From Enterobacteriaceae bacterium UBA2655 (GTDB taxonomy: Bacteria > Pseudomonadota > Gammaproteobacteria > Enterobacterales > Enterobacteriaceae): a DNA stretch of 60,000 nucleotides. The notes beneath the pieces were generated by a model. That model saw only the letters and a list, made by a program, of their open reading frames with translations, ran no database searches and was not told the origin of the DNA. Location: positions 1-60,000 of the forward strand of contig DENB01000017.1 of assembly GCA_002359495.1 (NCBI GenBank). The letters run 5' to 3'. Below are positions 9,956 to 21,469 of the stretch, in pieces. The first letter of the stretch is position 1. The number at the start of each line of letters is the position of its first letter. Both the position numbers and the translations under genes were made by a program.

Positions 9956-9978
9956 CAGCGTGGCGTCGCGCCACGCTG
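9956..9978. terminator. Hairpin between xthA and ynjH
   Basis: CAGCGTGGCG (9956-9965) pairs with CGCCACGCTG (9969-9978) around a TCG loop, between convergent genes. No long T tract follows on either strand, so termination efficiency is uncertain. Confidence 0.6.
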
Positions 9979-9982
9979 AGGT

Positions 9983-10282
9983 TTACTTCAGGATTTTCCA
10001 GATCAGGTTGTTGGTGCCGAGCGACTTTTCGTCGCGCGCGCACTGCAACAGCACCCCTTCCGCTTTTACTACCGCGCCTTCCGAATAGCTGCGGTTTTCA
10101 TAGGTGCAACAGCGCAGACAGTCCGCCTGCCGGTTTTGGCCCTGAGTCCAGACCTCGGCGGGCATATCCACCACCACATCGGGCGTGCTGTTGCTCACCA
10201 CCTCTCCTTGCTGATGGCGCCCCGCCATCGCCGGGGCGCTGAGCATCGTCAGCATAACCATACCCGCTAACGCATAACGCAT
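9983..10282 (-). CDS. ynjH: YnjH-like exported protein (DUF1496)
   Basis: A 99-residue exported protein of unknown function resembling E. coli YnjH. Residues 1-20 form a signal peptide ending in A-M-A. The mature part holds a C-x-x-C-C cluster (Cys55, Cys58, Cys59) and Cys81, which could form disulphides in the periplasm. It begins 2 bp after topB ends, so it is probably co-transcribed with topB. In E. coli ynjH and topB lie in the same area but are separated by gdhA and ynjI. Confidence 0.8.
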   Translation of the reverse strand: MRYALAGMVMLTMLSAPAMAGRHQQGEVVSNSTPDVVVDMPAEVWTQGQNRQADCLRCCTYENRSYSEGAVVKAEGVLLQCARDEKSLGTNNLIWKILK

Positions 10283-10284
10283 TA

Positions 10285-12198
10285 TTATGTCTCCTTGATC
10301 TTACGCCTTGATGGCTTTTTCGCTCGTTTTTGTCCGGAAGCGGGCAGACCGCGGAAGGCGCGCGCGGCGGGCTGCTGTCGCGCCTGGTGGATCAGGCCGG
10401 TCAGCGTTGTCACCAGCGGCTGCATAAAATCATCGTAGCGACAGGCCTTTTCACTGATGCGCGTTAGCGTCGATTCCCATTGCGCAGTCATATCCGGTCG
10501 CGCAGCCATTTCAGGCAGCGAGTGAATGAGCGCTCTGCCGGCTTCGCTGGCGTGAATATAGCGTCCTTTTTTCACCAGAAAAGTGCGCCGGAAAAGCAAC
10601 TCGATAATGCCCGCGCGCGTTGCCTCCGTACCTAAACCATCGGTCGCTCGCAGCACTTTCTTTAACGCTTTATCCTGCACGAAGCGGGCAATACCCGTCA
10701 TGGCCGAGAGCAGCGTGGCATCGGTAAAATGTCGGGGCGGCTGCGTTTGCTTCTCAACCACTTCGCCCCGCTCGCAGAGCAGCGTATCCCCTTTCGCCAC
10801 CACGGGCAGCGGCATCCCTTCGTTCTCCTCGTCGCGCTCTTTATGCCCCAGTAGCACGCGCCAGCCCGCCTCGGCAAGAAATCGCGCTTTGGCGATAAAT
10901 TTTCCGCCGACGATATCCAGCTCTATGGTGCATTTGCGAAAAATCGCATCGGGACAGAATTGCATCAGATACTGGCGGGCGATCAGTTCGTAAACGCGCG
11001 CTTCATTTTCCGACAGCCGCACCGCGCCGCTGCGCGCGGTCGGAATGATGGCGTGGTGCGCATCGACTTTCTTATCATCCCAGCAGCGGTTTTTCTGCTG
11101 CGGGTTGAAATCGGCCGGCGTTTGCAGATCCGGCTGATGGGCGCTTATCGCTTTCAGGACAGACTGCCGTCCGGCGAAATGTTCTTCCGGCAGATAACGG
11201 CAGTCCGAACGCGGATAGGTAATCAACTTATGGGTTTCATACAGCCGCTGACAGGTGTCCAGCACGGTCTGCGCGCTCAGCCCGTATCGCTTAGCCGCTT
11301 CAATTTGCAGGCTGGAAAGCGAAAAAGGCAACGGCGCCGTTTCATTTTCCCGCTTGTCGTTGTAGCTGGTGACCAGCGCGGGTTTGCCATTGATTCGTTC
11401 GACGACATGGTCGGCCAGCGGCCGGTGTAGCAAATGTCCCTCTTCATCCTGCCAGGGTTCGCACGCCTCGCTGGGTACCCAGGAGGCGATAAACCGCTCC
11501 TGCTTCGGCGTAACGATATGGGCTTTGACCTCGAAATAATCTTTAGGCACGAAGTTTTCGATCTCTTCGTCCCGGCGCACCACTAAACCCAGCACCGGCG
11601 TCTGCACGCGTCCTACGGACAAAACCCCATCGTAACCGGCATTGCGCCCCAGCAGCGTCCAGGCGCGCGTCATATTAATGCCGTACAGCCAGTCGGCGCG
11701 CGCACGCGCCAGCGCCGACACGCAGAGCGGAATAAATTCGCGGTTTTCGCGCAGGCGGCTGACGGCGCGCTCCACCGCCTGCGGGTTGAGATCGTTAATC
11801 AAACATCGCTGCACTTTATTGCGCTTAGCGGCGGGCAACTGCAGATAATCCAGCACTTCGTCCACCAACAGCTGCCCTTCGCGATCCGGGTCGCCAGCAT
11901 GGACCACCTCGCTGGCTTTTTTCAGCAGGCCCTCAATTACTTTCAACTGTTTCGCCACCGAAGGACGTGGCTGAAGCCGCCATTTTTCCGGGATAATCGG
12001 CAGGTCGGCCAGCGACCAGCGCGCATAGCGGCTGTCATAACTGTCCGGCTGCGCCTGCTCGAGCAAATGCCCGACGCACCAGGTGACGACCTGATCGTCG
12101 CCGCAGGCGATATACCCTTCTGCACGCCGGTGCGGTTTAGGCAAAACATCAGCAATAGCACGCCCCAGGCTGGGCTTTTCCGCAATAAACAAACGCAT
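10285..12198 (-). CDS. topB: DNA topoisomerase III
   Basis: Type IA topoisomerase that decatenates replication and recombination intermediates. The TOPRIM domain has Glu7 (A-E-K-P) and the D-P-D-R-E-G motif. The active-site Tyr is in Y-P-R-S-D near residue 328. The protein has about 637 residues against 653 in E. coli, the difference lying in the basic Lys/Arg-rich tail. The frame is open from a TTG four codons earlier. I prefer the ATG at 12198 because the family begins M-R-L-F-I-A-E-K-P. The selD gene that follows topB in E. coli is absent here. Confidence 0.95.
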   Translation of the reverse strand: MRLFIAEKPSLGRAIADVLPKPHRRAEGYIACGDDQVVTWCVGHLLEQAQPDSYDSRYARWSLADLPIIPEKWRLQPRPSVAKQLKVIEGLLKKASEVVHAGDPDREGQLLVDEVLDYLQLPAAKRNKVQRCLINDLNPQAVERAVSRLRENREFIPLCVSALARARADWLYGINMTRAWTLLGRNAGYDGVLSVGRVQTPVLGLVVRRDEEIENFVPKDYFEVKAHIVTPKQERFIASWVPSEACEPWQDEEGHLLHRPLADHVVERINGKPALVTSYNDKRENETAPLPFSLSSLQIEAAKRYGLSAQTVLDTCQRLYETHKLITYPRSDCRYLPEEHFAGRQSVLKAISAHQPDLQTPADFNPQQKNRCWDDKKVDAHHAIIPTARSGAVRLSENEARVYELIARQYLMQFCPDAIFRKCTIELDIVGGKFIAKARFLAEAGWRVLLGHKERDEENEGMPLPVVAKGDTLLCERGEVVEKQTQPPRHFTDATLLSAMTGIARFVQDKALKKVLRATDGLGTEATRAGIIELLFRRTFLVKKGRYIHASEAGRALIHSLPEMAARPDMTAQWESTLTRISEKACRYDDFMQPLVTTLTGLIHQARQQPAARAFRGLPASGQKRAKKPSRRKIKET

Positions 12199-12430
12199 GA
12201 ATGACGACAATCCTTTACTTCAGGAGATAATGTTCAGCGAGAGCCGTTGCGCCGCAGCGCCGCATTCTGGCGGCCCTGTCGCGCTTCTTCCTCATAATGG
12301 GGTCTATGTTAGCCTGGCGGAAGGGATGGCGTAAGCGTTGACGGAAAGCTTCCCGATCTTTCGCACAATGCGTCGTCAGTTAACTGGCAGAGCCGCAGTC
12401 GACCCTGCCTGAAAACAGCTGGCTATTTCC

Positions 12431-12982
12431 TCAGAAATAACGGACAAACGCGCGGGTATCGGGCGGCAGTACGGTGGTGTGCGATTTTAGCTGCGGCGTT
12501 CCCAGATAAAGAAAACCGACAATGGCGTCCTGCTCACGACAGCCGAAGGCGTCACGCACCTGTTGGTGCTCGGTCCAGGGGCCGCTGCGCCAGATGCCGT
12601 TAAAGCCCTGCGCCAGCGCCGCCATCTGCATCGCCATCACCGCGCAGCCTGCGGAAACCACCTGTTCCCAGCGCGGCACCTTATGGTGCGATTCGCAATG
12701 CGCGACGACGGTAATGATCATGGGCGCGCGAAACGGCGACTGAGTGGCTTTTTCAATCGCTTTCTCATCCAGGCCGTCCGCCCTCGCCGCCTGCTCCAGC
12801 AACTGGCTGAAACGCTCGCGCCCTTCGTTCTCGACGATAATAAAACGCCAGGGTTGCAACGTACCGTGGTCCGGCGCGCGCATACCGGCGCGCAGAATGT
12901 TCTCCAGCGCCTCGCCAGCGGGCGCAGGCTCGGCCAGACGCGAAGCGGAACGACGATTAATCAGTAATTCAAGTGCATCCAT
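12431..12982 (-). CDS. ydjA: YdjA nitroreductase-family flavoprotein
   Basis: A minimal FMN-dependent nitroreductase of 183 residues, the same length as E. coli YdjA, with the N-terminal R-R-S-A-S-R FMN-phosphate-binding segment and the G-I-W-R-S-G motif. Its physiological substrate is not established. The ORF extends upstream to 13075, but the ATG at 12982 has AGGAG 8 nt upstream and matches the family start M-D-A-L-E-L-L. It is divergent from sppA. Confidence 0.93.
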   Translation of the reverse strand: MDALELLINRRSASRLAEPAPAGEALENILRAGMRAPDHGTLQPWRFIIVENEGRERFSQLLEQAARADGLDEKAIEKATQSPFRAPMIITVVAHCESHHKVPRWEQVVSAGCAVMAMQMAALAQGFNGIWRSGPWTEHQQVRDAFGCREQDAIVGFLYLGTPQLKSHTTVLPPDTRAFVRYF

Positions 12983-13154
12983 GTGTCTCTCCTGATAATG
13001 AAGCGCATGGCTTAATCCTGGCACAGGCGGTTTTTTTGTAACAGTCCAACGCGATTTCCTGCTGACTTTTAGCACGCCGCTCTTTAGGATGAGGCGTGAA
13101 CGAGGGGGTGTCCGGACGTCGGGATTCCCTCAGCTAAGCGAATATGGAGAGTAT

Positions 13155-15020
13155 ATGCGCACAGTGTGGCGACTCATTGCAGGTCTGTTTAAATGGGCCT
13201 GGCGAGTGTTGAATTTTATCAGGGAATTTATTCTCAATCTTTTTCTGTTGTTATTGATTCTGGTTGGCGTCGGCATCTGGCTGCAGGTCAGCGGCTCAGG
13301 CTCGTCATCTGCTACTGCCGTTCAGCCCGGCGCGCTGAAAGTGGATCTCAGCGGCGTGATCGTCGATAAAGCCTCCGTCAGCAACAAACTGAGCAAGCTT
13401 GGACGCCAGCTGCTGGGCGCCAGCAGCGATCGTCTGCAGGAAAATTCGCTGTTTGACGTTATCGACGCCATTCGTCAGGCGAAGAATGACAAAAACATCA
13501 CCGGCATGGTGCTGGACCTGCGCGATTTCGCCGGCGGCGATCAGCCTTCATTGCAGTATGTCGGCAAAGCGCTGCGTGAATTTCGCGACAGCGGCAAACC
13601 TGTTTACGCGCTGGGCGACAGCTATAGCCAGGCGCAGTATTACCTCGCTAGCTACGCCAATAAGATCTACCTTTCGCCGCAGGGCGCGGTCGATCTGCAC
13701 GGTTTCGCCACTAATGGCCTTTATTACAAATCGCTGCTGGATAAGTTAAAGGTAACGTCGCACGTCTTCCGCGTCGGCACCTACAAGTCTGCGGTCGAGC
13801 CTTTCCTGCGTGACGATATGTCCCCCGCCGCGCGCGATGCGGACAGCCGCTGGGTTGGACAGCTCTGGCAAAATTACCTGAATACCGTTTCGGCCAACCG
13901 GCAGATTACCCCGGATCAGCTGTTCCCCGGCGCGCAAGGCATTATCGCCGGCCTGCAGGCCGTTCAGGGCGATACGGCGCAGTACGCGCTGAACAGTAAG
14001 CTGGTGGACGCGCTTGATTCGCGCGCCAGCGTCGATCAGCTGTTAATCAAACAGTTCGGCTGGGATAAGCAGAACAACGATTACCGCAACGTCAGCATTT
14101 ACGACTACCCTGTGAAACCTGCCCAGAGCCGTCAGAATGGCAATATAGCGGTTATTCTGGCTAACGGCGCCATCATGGATGGCGAAGAGACGCCGGGCAA
14201 CGTCGGCGGCGATACCACCGCCAGCCAGATTCGCGACGCCCGCCTCGATCCGAAGATCAAAGCGATTATCCTGCGCGTCAACAGCCCTGGCGGCAGCGTA
14301 ACCGCATCAGAGGCGATCCGCGAAGAGCTGGCGGCGGCCCACGCGGCGGGCAAACCTGTCGTGGTGTCGATGGGCGGTATGGCCGCGTCCGGCGGCTACT
14401 GGATCTCTACGCCAGCTGACTATATCGTCGCCAACGCCAGCACGCTGACTGGCTCGATCGGCATTTTCGGCGTTATTAATACGCTGGAGAAGAGTCTGGA
14501 TTCGGTGGGCGTTCACAGCGACGGCGTCGCCACCTCCCCGCTAGCGGATATCTCCACCACTAAAGAGCTGCCGACGGAAGTCCAGCAGATGATGCAAATC
14601 AGCATTGAGAACGGCTACCGCAACTTTGTCGGGCTGGTCGCCGCATCGCGCCATAAAACCCCGGAGCAGATTGACGCCATCGCGCAGGGCCATGTCTGGA
14701 CGGGCAGCGACGCCAAAGCTAACGGTCTGGTGGATGCGCTGGGCGATTTCGACGACGCGGTGAAGAAAGCGTCGGAGCTGGCGAAAGTCGCGACGCCTCA
14801 GCTGAGCTGGTATCAGGACGAACCGGGCTTCCTCGATATGATGCTGAGTCAGGTCAGCGCCTCCGTCAATGCGGTACTGCCGGAAACGCTGAAGGCCTGG
14901 ATCCCGGCTCCGATACTCTCCGTGATGGCTGAAGTGAAACAACAGCCTGGCTTATTCGATAGCCTTAACGATCCGCAAAACCGTTACGCCTTCTGCCTTA
15001 ACTGCGGCAAAGTGCGATAA
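13155..15020 (+). CDS. sppA: Signal peptide peptidase SppA (protease IV)
   Basis: Inner-membrane serine protease that degrades cleaved signal peptides. The 621-residue protein has one N-terminal membrane anchor (about 25-45) and two tandem S49 domains forming the Ser/Lys dyad: Lys211 (T-Y-K-S-A-V) in the first and Ser412 (M-A-A-S-G-G) in the second. The longer ORF begins at 13089. The ATG at 13155 has GGAGA 4 nt upstream and matches E. coli M-R-T-L-W-R. A terminator hairpin follows, before ansA. Confidence 0.95.
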   Translation: MRTVWRLIAGLFKWAWRVLNFIREFILNLFLLLLILVGVGIWLQVSGSGSSSATAVQPGALKVDLSGVIVDKASVSNKLSKLGRQLLGASSDRLQENSLFDVIDAIRQAKNDKNITGMVLDLRDFAGGDQPSLQYVGKALREFRDSGKPVYALGDSYSQAQYYLASYANKIYLSPQGAVDLHGFATNGLYYKSLLDKLKVTSHVFRVGTYKSAVEPFLRDDMSPAARDADSRWVGQLWQNYLNTVSANRQITPDQLFPGAQGIIAGLQAVQGDTAQYALNSKLVDALDSRASVDQLLIKQFGWDKQNNDYRNVSIYDYPVKPAQSRQNGNIAVILANGAIMDGEETPGNVGGDTTASQIRDARLDPKIKAIILRVNSPGGSVTASEAIREELAAAHAAGKPVVVSMGGMAASGGYWISTPADYIVANASTLTGSIGIFGVINTLEKSLDSVGVHSDGVATSPLADISTTKELPTEVQQMMQISIENGYRNFVGLVAASRHKTPEQIDAIAQGHVWTGSDAKANGLVDALGDFDDAVKKASELAKVATPQLSWYQDEPGFLDMMLSQVSASVNAVLPETLKAWIPAPILSVMAEVKQQPGLFDSLNDPQNRYAFCLNCGKVR

Positions 15021-15027
15021 ACCTGTC

Positions 15028-15054
15028 AGCCCGGCTGTTTGCCGGGCTGCTTTT
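15028..15054 (+). terminator. Terminator after sppA
   Basis: Stem AGCCCGGC (15028-15035) / GCCGGGCT (15041-15048) with a TGTTT loop, followed by GCTTTT. It is a Rho-independent terminator separating sppA from ansA. Confidence 0.85.
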
Positions 15055-15105
15055 CCCCTGCTTTCCTCTTATACTGCGCTCTTTAAGGCAAGCTTGAGTT
15101 TATTC

Positions 15106-16116
15106 ATGCAAAAGAAAAACATTTACGTTGCTTATACCGGCGGGACTATCGGTATGCAGCGTTCTGCGCAGGGCTATATCCCCGTTTCGGGCCATCTGCA
15201 GCAGCAGCTGGCGAACATGCCGGAGTTTCATCGCCCCGAAATGCCCGCCTTCACGATTCACGAATACCAGCCACTTATCGATTCTTCAGATATGACGCCG
15301 GCTGACTGGCAGGCGATCGCCGAAGATATTCGACTGAACTATGACGCTTACGATGGCTTTGTGATCCTGCACGGCACCGATACGATGGCGTTTACCGCCT
15401 CGGCGCTCTCTTTCATGCTGGAAAATCTGGCGAAGCCGGTAATTGTGACCGGGTCACAGATTCCGCTGGCGGAACTGCGCTCGGACGGGCAACAAAACCT
15501 GCTTAACTCGCTCTACGTGGCAGCGAATTTTCCCATTAACGAAGTGGCGCTGTTTTTCAATAACACGCTTTATCGCGGCAACCGCACTACCAAAGCGCAT
15601 GCGGACGGATTCAATGCTTTCGCCTCGCCTAACCTGACGCCGCTGCTGGAGGCCGGCATTCATATCCGTCGCCTCAATACGCCGCCGGCGCCGCAGGGCC
15701 AGGGTGAGCTGAAGGTTCACACCATTACGCCGCAACCCATCGGCGTAGTGACGCTCTACCCGGGAATCTCCGCTGACGTGGTGCGTAATTTCTTACGCCA
15801 GCCGGTTAAAGCGCTTATTCTGCGTTCATACGGAGTGGGCAACGCGCCGCAAAATGCGGAGTTTTTAGCGGAGTTGAAGCAGGCTACCGAGCGCGGCATC
15901 ATTGTGGTTAATCTGACCCAGTGCATGTCGGGTAAGGTAAATATGGGCGGCTACGCCACCGGCAACGCTCTTGAGCACGCCGGCGTCGTCAGTGGCTTTG
16001 ATCTGACGGTGGAAGCGACGCTGACGAAACTGCATTTTTTGCTGAGCCAGAACCTTACTACTGAGCAAATTCGTGCCAAAATGCAGCAAAACCTGCGCGG
16101 TGAATTGACCGAATAG
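15106..16116 (+). CDS. ansA: L-asparaginase I (cytoplasmic)
   Basis: Hydrolyses asparagine to aspartate and ammonia in the cytoplasm. It has 336 residues and no signal peptide, which separates it from periplasmic AnsB. The active-site residues Thr14 (T-G-G-T-I-G), Thr91-Asp92 (H-G-T-D-T-M) and Lys163 are present. A TTG at 15094 is preceded by AAGG with 5-nt spacing and could be used. I kept the ATG at 15106 because E. coli AnsA starts M-Q-K-K. pncA follows 16 bp later, as in E. coli. Confidence 0.95.
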   Translation: MQKKNIYVAYTGGTIGMQRSAQGYIPVSGHLQQQLANMPEFHRPEMPAFTIHEYQPLIDSSDMTPADWQAIAEDIRLNYDAYDGFVILHGTDTMAFTASALSFMLENLAKPVIVTGSQIPLAELRSDGQQNLLNSLYVAANFPINEVALFFNNTLYRGNRTTKAHADGFNAFASPNLTPLLEAGIHIRRLNTPPAPQGQGELKVHTITPQPIGVVTLYPGISADVVRNFLRQPVKALILRSYGVGNAPQNAEFLAELKQATERGIIVVNLTQCMSGKVNMGGYATGNALEHAGVVSGFDLTVEATLTKLHFLLSQNLTTEQIRAKMQQNLRGELTE

Positions 16117-16132
16117 TGATACGGAGCGAGTA

Positions 16133-16741
16133 ATGAAGCGGGCACTGATAATTATCGACATTCAGAACGACTTTTGCCCCGGCGGCCCAATGGCGGTCAA
16201 AGAGGGCGATATGACTGTCGCCGTGGCGAACCGCTATGCACGCGAGTTTCAAGCTCGCGGCGAGTACGTTCTGGCTCTGCAGGACTGGCATCCGGTCAAT
16301 CATGGCAGCTTCGCCTCGGTGTCAGGCGAACCGGTTTATACGCTGGGCGAGCTGAACGGTCTGGCGCAGATTTGGTGGCCCGATCACGGCATTCAGCACT
16401 CGGCGGGCGCCGACTTCCATCCTGAGCTTGACCGCTCCCTGATCAATGCGGTGTTCCATAAGGGACAGGATGCTGACGTGGACAGCTACAGCGCCTTTTT
16501 CGATAACGGCCACCGACGGAAAACCGAGCTGGATAGCTGGCTGCGCGAGCGTGATATCACGCATTTAGTGATGTTGGGTTTAGCGACCGACTACTGTGTT
16601 AAATACAGCGTTCTGGATGCGCTGGAGCTGGGCTATCAGGTCGAAGTCGTCAAAGAGGGCTGCCGCGGTGTCAACCTGAACGCGGAAGACAGCGACATCG
16701 CCTTCGCGCAAATGACCGCGCAGGGCGCGGTATTAATCTGA
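16133..16741 (+). CDS. pncA: Nicotinamidase
   Basis: Deamidates nicotinamide to nicotinate for NAD recycling and also activates pyrazinamide. In 202 residues the catalytic triad Asp9, Lys110 and Cys155 and the metal ligands Asp51, His53 and His85 are visible. E. coli PncA is about 11 residues longer at the C-terminus. The gene is 16 bp after ansA, giving an amidohydrolase pair that releases ammonia. A strong terminator follows. Confidence 0.95.
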   Translation: MKRALIIIDIQNDFCPGGPMAVKEGDMTVAVANRYAREFQARGEYVLALQDWHPVNHGSFASVSGEPVYTLGELNGLAQIWWPDHGIQHSAGADFHPELDRSLINAVFHKGQDADVDSYSAFFDNGHRRKTELDSWLRERDITHLVMLGLATDYCVKYSVLDALELGYQVEVVKEGCRGVNLNAEDSDIAFAQMTAQGAVLI

Positions 16742-16769
16742 AAAAAGCTGGCTTTGCGCCAGCTTTTTT
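16741..16769. terminator. Bidirectional terminator pncA / yeaC
   Basis: A 12-bp stem of A6-GCTGGC (16741-16752) and GCCAGC-T6 (16758-16769) with a 5-nt loop, between convergent pncA and yeaC. The yeaC stop codon lies inside the T tract. Confidence 0.9.
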
Positions 16770-17049
16770 AATGCAGATGAATACGAGTAACATCCGGCTC
16801 GATGCCGAGCTCTTCCTTTAACTCCCGTTTCGATTTCATCACCATTTCGCCGCCTTTGCCGATGGTCATATGCTGCGGCGCTTCATTATGCTGCGCCTGC
16901 CATAACATCACCAACTGCATACAATGCTCGCGCTGTTCCGGCGTCAGCGCCACGCCGTCCGGCCATTTACCGGTTTCAACCGCCGTCGCCAGCCGTTGAT
17001 AGACATCTGGGGTCATCGCCGCCAGAATGACATCGAGTTCCTGTGTCAT
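16768..17049 (-). CDS. yeaC: YeaC, DUF1315 protein
   Basis: A 93-residue conserved protein of unknown function, close in length and sequence to E. coli YeaC (90). The core T-P-x-V-Y-Q-R-L and W-P-D-G-V-A-L-T-P-E-Q segments are conserved. It has no membrane segment or signal peptide. It starts 3 bp after msrB, with AGGA upstream, and is probably co-transcribed with it. Confidence 0.9.
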   Translation of the reverse strand: MTQELDVILAAMTPDVYQRLATAVETGKWPDGVALTPEQREHCMQLVMLWQAQHNEAPQHMTIGKGGEMVMKSKRELKEELGIEPDVTRIHLH

Positions 17050-17052
17050 CGC

Positions 17053-17463
17053 TTATCCTTTTACCTGGCCGCCCTGCTCATCGGTGAAGCTCAGGGATGC
17101 TGAGTTCACGCAGTAGCGTTCGCCGGAAGGCTGAGGCCCGTCAGGAAAAACGTGGCCGAGGTGAGAGTCACAATTGCCGCAGCGGATTTCAACACGATGC
17201 ATGCCGTGCGAGTCATCTTCCAGGTAACGAATCGCGTCATCGCCGACGGGCTGGTAAAAGCTCGGCCAGCCGCAGCCAGAGTCATATTTCGTTTCGGAGA
17301 GAAATAGCGGCGCATTACAAACGAGACAGTGATAAATGCCCTCCTGCTTGTTATGCAACAGCGCGCCGGTAAACGGCGGCTCCGTGCCACGGTGCTGAGT
17401 AACGTAGCGCTGCATTTCGGTCAGCTGCGCGGTTTTCGCGTCGGGTGCGGTTTCTTTGGCCAT
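17053..17463 (-). CDS. msrB: Peptide-methionine (R)-S-oxide reductase
   Basis: Repairs oxidised methionine by reducing the R-sulfoxide. The 136-residue protein has the structural zinc ligands Cys46, Cys49, Cys95 and Cys98, and the catalytic Cys118 in R-Y-C-V-N-S. This is the Cys, not selenocysteine, form, as in all Enterobacterales. It is divergent from gapA and followed by yeaC, as in E. coli. Confidence 0.96.
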   Translation of the reverse strand: MAKETAPDAKTAQLTEMQRYVTQHRGTEPPFTGALLHNKQEGIYHCLVCNAPLFLSETKYDSGCGWPSFYQPVGDDAIRYLEDDSHGMHRVEIRCGNCDSHLGHVFPDGPQPSGERYCVNSASLSFTDEQGGQVKG

Positions 17464-18802
<1,339 letters not shown>

Positions 18803-18821
18803 GCACAGCCTCGCAATGAGC

Positions 18822-18847
18822 AAGGGCGACTACGGTCGCCCTTTTTT
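18822..18847 (+). terminator. gapA terminator
   Basis: AAGGGCGAC (18822-18830) / GTCGCCCTT (18835-18843), loop TACG, then a T run to 18847. It is a strong Rho-independent terminator; readthrough would still reach yeaD 30 bp on. Confidence 0.92.
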
Positions 18848-18877
18848 ATGCTGGTCAGCCAAAAAGAAGGTCTTTAT

Positions 18878-19747
18878 ATGCAAGATAAACTTTTTTCGCT
18901 ACCCATAGTGAAGCAACTCACCCCTTACCTTTCCCAGCGTCAGGCGGGCGAACTGCCGATTATCGTGGTGAGCCATCCACGCGTGCGCGCGGCGATTGCC
19001 TTGCAGGGCGCTCAGCTTATCGCCTGGCAGCCGAGCGGCGAGCAGCCTGTGATCTGGCTGAGCGACAAGACGCTCTTTGCCGCCGGGAAAGCGATTCGCG
19101 GCGGCGTCCCGATCTGCTGGCCCTGGTTCGGCCCGGCAGGCGAACCGGCTCACGGCTTCGCCCGTAATCAGCCATGGACATTATCCGCTCACGATGAAAA
19201 TGATGAAGACGTGATGCTGACCTTCGTGCTGGAAAGCAGCGCGCAGACTAAAAAGTTCTGGCCGCACGATTTCACCCTTTTCGCCCGCTTTCGCCTCGGT
19301 CAACATTGTGAAATCGAGCTGGAGTCGCATGGTGATTTCGACGCGACCGGCGCGCTGCACAGCTATTTCCAGATTGCGAATATCAGCGACGTTGAAGTAA
19401 GCGGTTTAGGCTCGCCCTACATCGACAAGGTAAATGACGGCGCGGAAGGGACATTAAGCGATAAACAAACTTATCCCGGCCGGATCGATCGCATTTTTAC
19501 CCAACCTGAAGATTGCAGCGTGATAAATGATAAGAGCGGCCAGCGCTGCATCGAAATTTATCATCATTACCATAGTGACGTTGTCACGTGGAATCCGGGC
19601 GCAGAGCTTTCCTGCAGCATGAGCGATATGGCTAACGATGGCTATAAGACGATGGTATGCGTTGAAACGGCGCGTATCAGCAAAGCCATGACCAGCGCAG
19701 GCGAACAGCCTGCGCGACTGGCCACAACCTTTCGTATCCGGCGTTAA
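18878..19747 (+). CDS. yeaD: Glucose-6-phosphate 1-epimerase family (YeaD)
   Basis: Aldose-1-epimerase fold enzyme predicted to equilibrate alpha and beta anomers of hexose-6-phosphates. Its 289 residues include His92 (A-H-G-F-A-R), His161 and Glu263 (C-V-E-T), corresponding to the active site of the family. The longest ORF starts at 18848 inside the gapA terminator. The ATG at 18878 has GAAGG 7 nt upstream and matches the family N-terminus. The position after gapA is conserved and fits a role in glycolysis. Confidence 0.92.
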   Translation: MQDKLFSLPIVKQLTPYLSQRQAGELPIIVVSHPRVRAAIALQGAQLIAWQPSGEQPVIWLSDKTLFAAGKAIRGGVPICWPWFGPAGEPAHGFARNQPWTLSAHDENDEDVMLTFVLESSAQTKKFWPHDFTLFARFRLGQHCEIELESHGDFDATGALHSYFQIANISDVEVSGLGSPYIDKVNDGAEGTLSDKQTYPGRIDRIFTQPEDCSVINDKSGQRCIEIYHHYHSDVVTWNPGAELSCSMSDMANDGYKTMVCVETARISKAMTSAGEQPARLATTFRIRR

Positions 19748-19776
19748 GCGTCGCCCTTGCGGCGCGCTTTGCGCCG

Positions 19777-20628
19777 CTAAACCACATCCAGCGGCTGCTT
19801 GCTCTGCGGCGGCGGGAAAGCGCGATCGATTGCCGCCAGTTCGTCGACGTTTAAGCTGACCTCCAGCGCCTGCGCATTTTCTCTGACATGCTCAACCGAG
19901 CTGGCTTTTGGAATCGCCAGAACCCCTGTTTGATTGATGACCCATGCCAGCAATAGCTGCGCTACGCTAATGCGCTTTTGCCGAGCAATTTCCTGCAGCG
20001 TCGCGTCGCTCATCAGGGATTGCCGCAGCCGCCCGGCCTGCGCGAGGGGACAATATGCCATCACCGGCAGCTGTCGCTGCTGGCACCATGGCAGCAAATC
20101 GTACTCAATCCCCCGCGACGCCAGATGATAAAGCACCTGATTCGTTGCGCACTGCTCTCCCCCCGCTAAGCGCTGCACATTTTGCATATCGCGCAGGTCA
20201 AAATTTGAAACGCCCCAGCGGCGAATTTTCCCCTGCCGCTGCAGCGTTTCCATGGCGTGGATCGTCTCTTCCAGCGGCACGTTGCCGGGCCAGTGCAGCA
20301 GATAAAGATCAAGATAATCGGTCTGTAACCGGCGCAAGCTGCGTTCGCACGCTTCGGTCGCCTTCTTTTCGTCGGCGTTCCAGGGGTAGACTTTCGATAC
20401 CAGCCAGGCGTTTTCACGACGGCCTTTTAACGCCTCGCCGACCACCTCCTCCGCCCCGCCTTCCGCATACATCTCGGCCGTGTCGATAACCTTCAGGCCG
20501 AGATCCACTCCTGCCTGCAGCGCCCGGATCTCCTGCTGACGCTGCGCCGCGTTTTCCCCCATATACCAGGTGCCCTGTCCAATGGCGGGCAGCGCGTTCT
20601 CTCCGCTAAACATAACCGTCTGAGGCAT
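19777..20628 (-). CDS. yeaE: Aldo/keto reductase YeaE
   Basis: NADPH-dependent aldo/keto reductase. The E. coli homologue reduces methylglyoxal, a toxic by-product of glycolysis. The 283-residue protein has the full catalytic tetrad Asp49, Tyr54, Lys79 and His112. A good AAGGAG site precedes the ATG. Convergent with gapA-yeaD and downstream of mipA on the same strand, as in E. coli. Confidence 0.93.
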   Translation of the reverse strand: MPQTVMFSGENALPAIGQGTWYMGENAAQRQQEIRALQAGVDLGLKVIDTAEMYAEGGAEEVVGEALKGRRENAWLVSKVYPWNADEKKATEACERSLRRLQTDYLDLYLLHWPGNVPLEETIHAMETLQRQGKIRRWGVSNFDLRDMQNVQRLAGGEQCATNQVLYHLASRGIEYDLLPWCQQRQLPVMAYCPLAQAGRLRQSLMSDATLQEIARQKRISVAQLLLAWVINQTGVLAIPKASSVEHVRENAQALEVSLNVDELAAIDRAFPPPQSKQPLDVV

Positions 20629-20669
20629 AACCTTCTCCTTGCGACTTAATGAAGCACCAAAAATAAACA

Positions 20670-20688
20670 GGGAGCAGTCGCTGCTCCC
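20670..20688 (-). terminator. mipA terminator
   Basis: GGGAGCAG (20670-20677) / CTGCTCCC (20681-20688) around a TCG loop. Read on the minus strand it follows mipA and is followed by a T-rich stretch, so it ends mipA transcription before yeaE. Confidence 0.8.
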
Positions 20689-20719
20689 TTTTGATGCGTT
20701 TTATCAGGCCGCCCGGGGA

Positions 20720-21469
20720 TCAGAACGTATAGCTGACTCCGGCCCAGACGACGGCCTGGCCATTTTTATCGATCATCGGGCTGTCTTTGATTTCATCATC
20801 GAAACGGATATAGCGCCCTGTAAAAGAGGCATTCCATTGTTTGTCGAGCTGGTAGTTAACGCTCAATTCCACATACGGCGACCAGCTATCGTCAGGACGG
20901 TAAGTACTGATGCCGGTGCGCACGCTTTCGTGTCCTGAAACGCCATAATAGTAACGATTTTGATTTGCGCTGTTCCATGTCGCGCCAATGCCCGGCGTGA
21001 CGCTGAACTGGCCGAGGTTGAAGCGATAGAGCCAGGTTAAATCCCAGAGCACGCCGTTGCTGTTATTGAGCAGATCGCCCAGCAGCGCCGTACGCACGAT
21101 GCCCCACTCTGCGACGTGGTTGTAAGTCGCGCCACCCATTAATGTCATATGACGCTTGTCGAGCCTCTTCATATCGCCCAGATCGTTGTCATCCGGGTCA
21201 TATTGCTGAGGCGAGCCCAACAGGGTCAATGAAAGCCGGTTTTGCTCGTCTTTCCAGAGGTAATAACCGCCCTGCAAACTATGAAGCCAGAAGTTTTCAC
21301 CTTCATAATTTATTACAGGAATTGGGAGGTAGCGATCCTGACCGCCCCGATAGGGTGATTGCGCGTAAATCACTGATGCGCCAATAGAGAGGGGACCGGC
21401 TTGTGCGCTGCATGCCACAAAACAACAGGGTAAAAAAACAGCAAGGGTCTTAAGTTTGAATTGGTTCAC
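20720..21469 (-). CDS. mipA: MltA-interacting protein MipA/OmpV family
   Basis: Outer-membrane beta-barrel scaffold which in E. coli links the transglycosylase MltA to PBP1B. Of 249 residues, 1-24 form a signal peptide ending A-Q-A, the rest shows alternating aromatic beta strands, and the C-terminus ends in Tyr-Thr-Phe as required for barrel assembly. It starts with GTG, with GGAA about 10 nt upstream. It is divergent from yeaG. Confidence 0.9.
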   Translation of the reverse strand: MNQFKLKTLAVFLPCCFVACSAQAGPLSIGASVIYAQSPYRGGQDRYLPIPVINYEGENFWLHSLQGGYYLWKDEQNRLSLTLLGSPQQYDPDDNDLGDMKRLDKRHMTLMGGATYNHVAEWGIVRTALLGDLLNNSNGVLWDLTWLYRFNLGQFSVTPGIGATWNSANQNRYYYGVSGHESVRTGISTYRPDDSWSPYVELSVNYQLDKQWNASFTGRYIRFDDEIKDSPMIDKNGQAVVWAGVSYTF

